Shown piece by piece: positions 5,722 through 6,793 of a stretch of 6,793 nt of DNA. The DNA is taken from positions 1-6,793 of the forward strand of contig CAJBVC010000500.1 in the NCBI GenBank assembly GCA_903958915.1. Reading direction: 5' to 3'. Origin of the DNA: an uncultured beta proteobacterium. GTDB taxonomy: Bacteria; Pseudomonadota; Gammaproteobacteria; Burkholderiales; Burkholderiaceae_C. The notes under the pieces were generated by a model, which saw nothing but the letters and a program-made list of their open reading frames with translations, did no database searches and was not told where the DNA came from. Made by a program: the position numbers and the translations under genes. The stretch's first letter is position 1; every line of letters starts with the position of its first letter.

Positions 5722-6793
5722 TCACTGCAGGCTGGTAACGGCGTTCAGACCCGCCATCTTCTTGTTCAGCACCGCCAGTCCCGGCGCCTCGGTGTTGATC
5801 GCACTCAGAGCAGCCATTTGCCGACTCGCCTCCTTGCGCTGGCCGTTGCGCAGGTAGGCCAGGCCCAGGTGGTAGTGAATTTCTTCAAAGCCGGTCGTCA
5901 GTTCAGCCGCCCGCTCGAGTGCGTCGACAGCGTTGCCGTTGCGACCTTCGCGCAGGGCAACCAGTCCCTTGCCAAACCAGTAGTAGGGGTCTTCGTCCTG
6001 CAGTTTCGCCAGCGCCTTTGCGACGTCCTGCGCCTCGGACAGGCGCGCCTGGTCCGTCAACAACCGGTGCAGGGTGCGCAATGGTGCATAGGAGTCGCCA
6101 CCCAGCGCCAGCGCATGGCGCAGCAATTGCTCAGACGCGGGGAGCAGACCGCGCACGCTGTAGAGCTGGGCCAGGTTGGAGAAACTGGGCACGAACGTCG
6201 GATCGGTCTCGATGGCCGCCTTATAGTAAGCATAGGCTTGGCCGTAGTCGCGCTGCACCAGGAACTCGGTGCCGCGATTGTTGTAGAAGCGTGCGAGGAT
6301 GTTGTCTTGCGTGAGCCAGTCGCCGGAATTGCGCGCTCCGACCTGGGGCTCAAAATCGATGACGATGCCGCCAGATCGGAACGACTTCCCATTGATGGCC
6401 ACATCCGACTCGTTGCGCACGAACACATTGACGTGGCCATTGACAAACTCGACGCCGTCGTGGCGATCGACGATCACAGGCACCCGCACCTCCTGCATGT
6501 GCGCTGTGAGCCCCAGGGCGTTGGCTGCCGCGTAGGTCAGTACCGTCATGGAAAGACAATCACCCCGCCGCTCGTTCCAGGTCTGCATGGCCCCCGTGGA
6601 ATGACCGCGGTTGTAAGCGAGGCGGACGCCGCCCGGCCCATAGAGCTGCGAGAGCAGCAGGTCCAGACGCCGCTCGTGGGTAAATCCCAGGCGCTGCCCA
6701 TTCGTGAGGCCCTCGACCACTGCGGGGTCGAGAGCGAACAGGGTCTCCCGTGTTTCGGCCACGCGATCGCGCCGATAGTCAAAGGCCTGGTCC
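5722..6793 (-). CDS. Transglutaminase-like and tetratricopeptide repeat protein, 5' end beyond window
   Basis: The reverse strand is open from the right edge to a stop at 5722-5724, giving 356 complete codons in the window. A GTG at 6762 could start it, but the frame stays open to the edge with plausible protein (DQAFDYRRDR), so I treat the gene as partial. Numbering from that GTG: residues 50-140 contain a transglutaminase-like core with NERRGDCLSMT (Cys69), VNGHVNVFV (His110) and IVIDFEP (Asp136), a complete Cys-His-Asp triad. The SirB1/transglutaminase-core-2 group is the nearest recalled match. From about 157 to the C-terminus come about five TPR units (for example YGQAYAYYKAAIETDP, EEIHYHLGLAYLRNGQRKEA), a protein-protein interaction solenoid. 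Function is unknown; peptidase or amidase activity is possible but not shown. A signal peptide, if any, would be outside the window. It converges with the phosphatase gene, so it belongs to a separate unit. Confidence 0.85.
   Translation of the reverse strand, partial: DQAFDYRRDRVAETRETLFALDPAVVEGLTNGQRLGFTHERRLDLLLSQLYGPGGVRLAYNRGHSTGAMQTWNERRGDCLSMTVLTYAAANALGLTAHMQEVRVPVIVDRHDGVEFVNGHVNVFVRNESDVAINGKSFRSGGIVIDFEPQVGARNSGDWLTQDNILARFYNNRGTEFLVQRDYGQAYAYYKAAIETDPTFVPSFSNLAQLYSVRGLLPASEQLLRHALALGGDSYAPLRTLHRLLTDQARLSEAQDVAKALAKLQDEDPYYWFGKGLVALREGRNGNAVDALERAAELTTGFEEIHYHLGLAYLRNGQRKEASRQMAALSAINTEAPGLAVLNKKMAGLNAVTSLQ

Overview
The window looks like core chromosome of a Betaproteobacterium, most likely order Burkholderiales and family Comamonadaceae (Rhodoferax/Acidovorax-like). 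This rests on GC-rich coding sequence, tightly packed genes, the TtcA and aldolase-family protein sequences, and the order MidA-like methyltransferase / SDR reductase / dihydroneopterin aldolase family / TtcA, which I recall from that order. No RNA gene, mobile element, CRISPR array, long repeat or phage gene is visible. No gap between genes exceeds about 60 bases.

Layout: (1) minus strand, 1-1136, a MidA/NDUFAF7-like SAM-dependent methyltransferase that lacks only its extreme C-terminus; (2) plus strand from 1158, diverging from it across 21 bases, a pteridine-reductase-type SDR followed by a FolB/FolX-family protein; (3) 2361-3554, a free-standing FAD/NAD(P) oxidoreductase of the type found fused to the N-terminus of SelD; (4) 3603-4079, a small exported DUF3124 protein; (5) 4152-5719, the tRNA 2-thiocytidine synthetase TtcA overlapping a histidine phosphatase by 4 bases; (6) minus strand, 5722-6793, a transglutaminase-like plus TPR protein that converges on the phosphatase and runs off the right edge.

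Most of the plus-strand genes probably share transcripts, since gaps from 1158 to 5719 range from a 4-base overlap to 72 bases. The best-supported functional pairing is the SDR with the aldolase-family protein. The SDR has the PTR1/FolM-type Asp-Tyr-Lys active site, and the aldolase-family protein has the short FolX-like C-terminal loop, so together they resemble a dihydromonapterin/tetrahydromonapterin module rather than plain folate synthesis. The SelD-N-terminal-like flavoprotein and the DUF3124 protein sit between this pair and ttcA, and neither has an established role. There is no obvious large novel system here. The points that merit a second look are the pterin module, the orphan SelD-type flavoprotein, and the transglutaminase-TPR fusion with an intact Cys-His-Asp triad.
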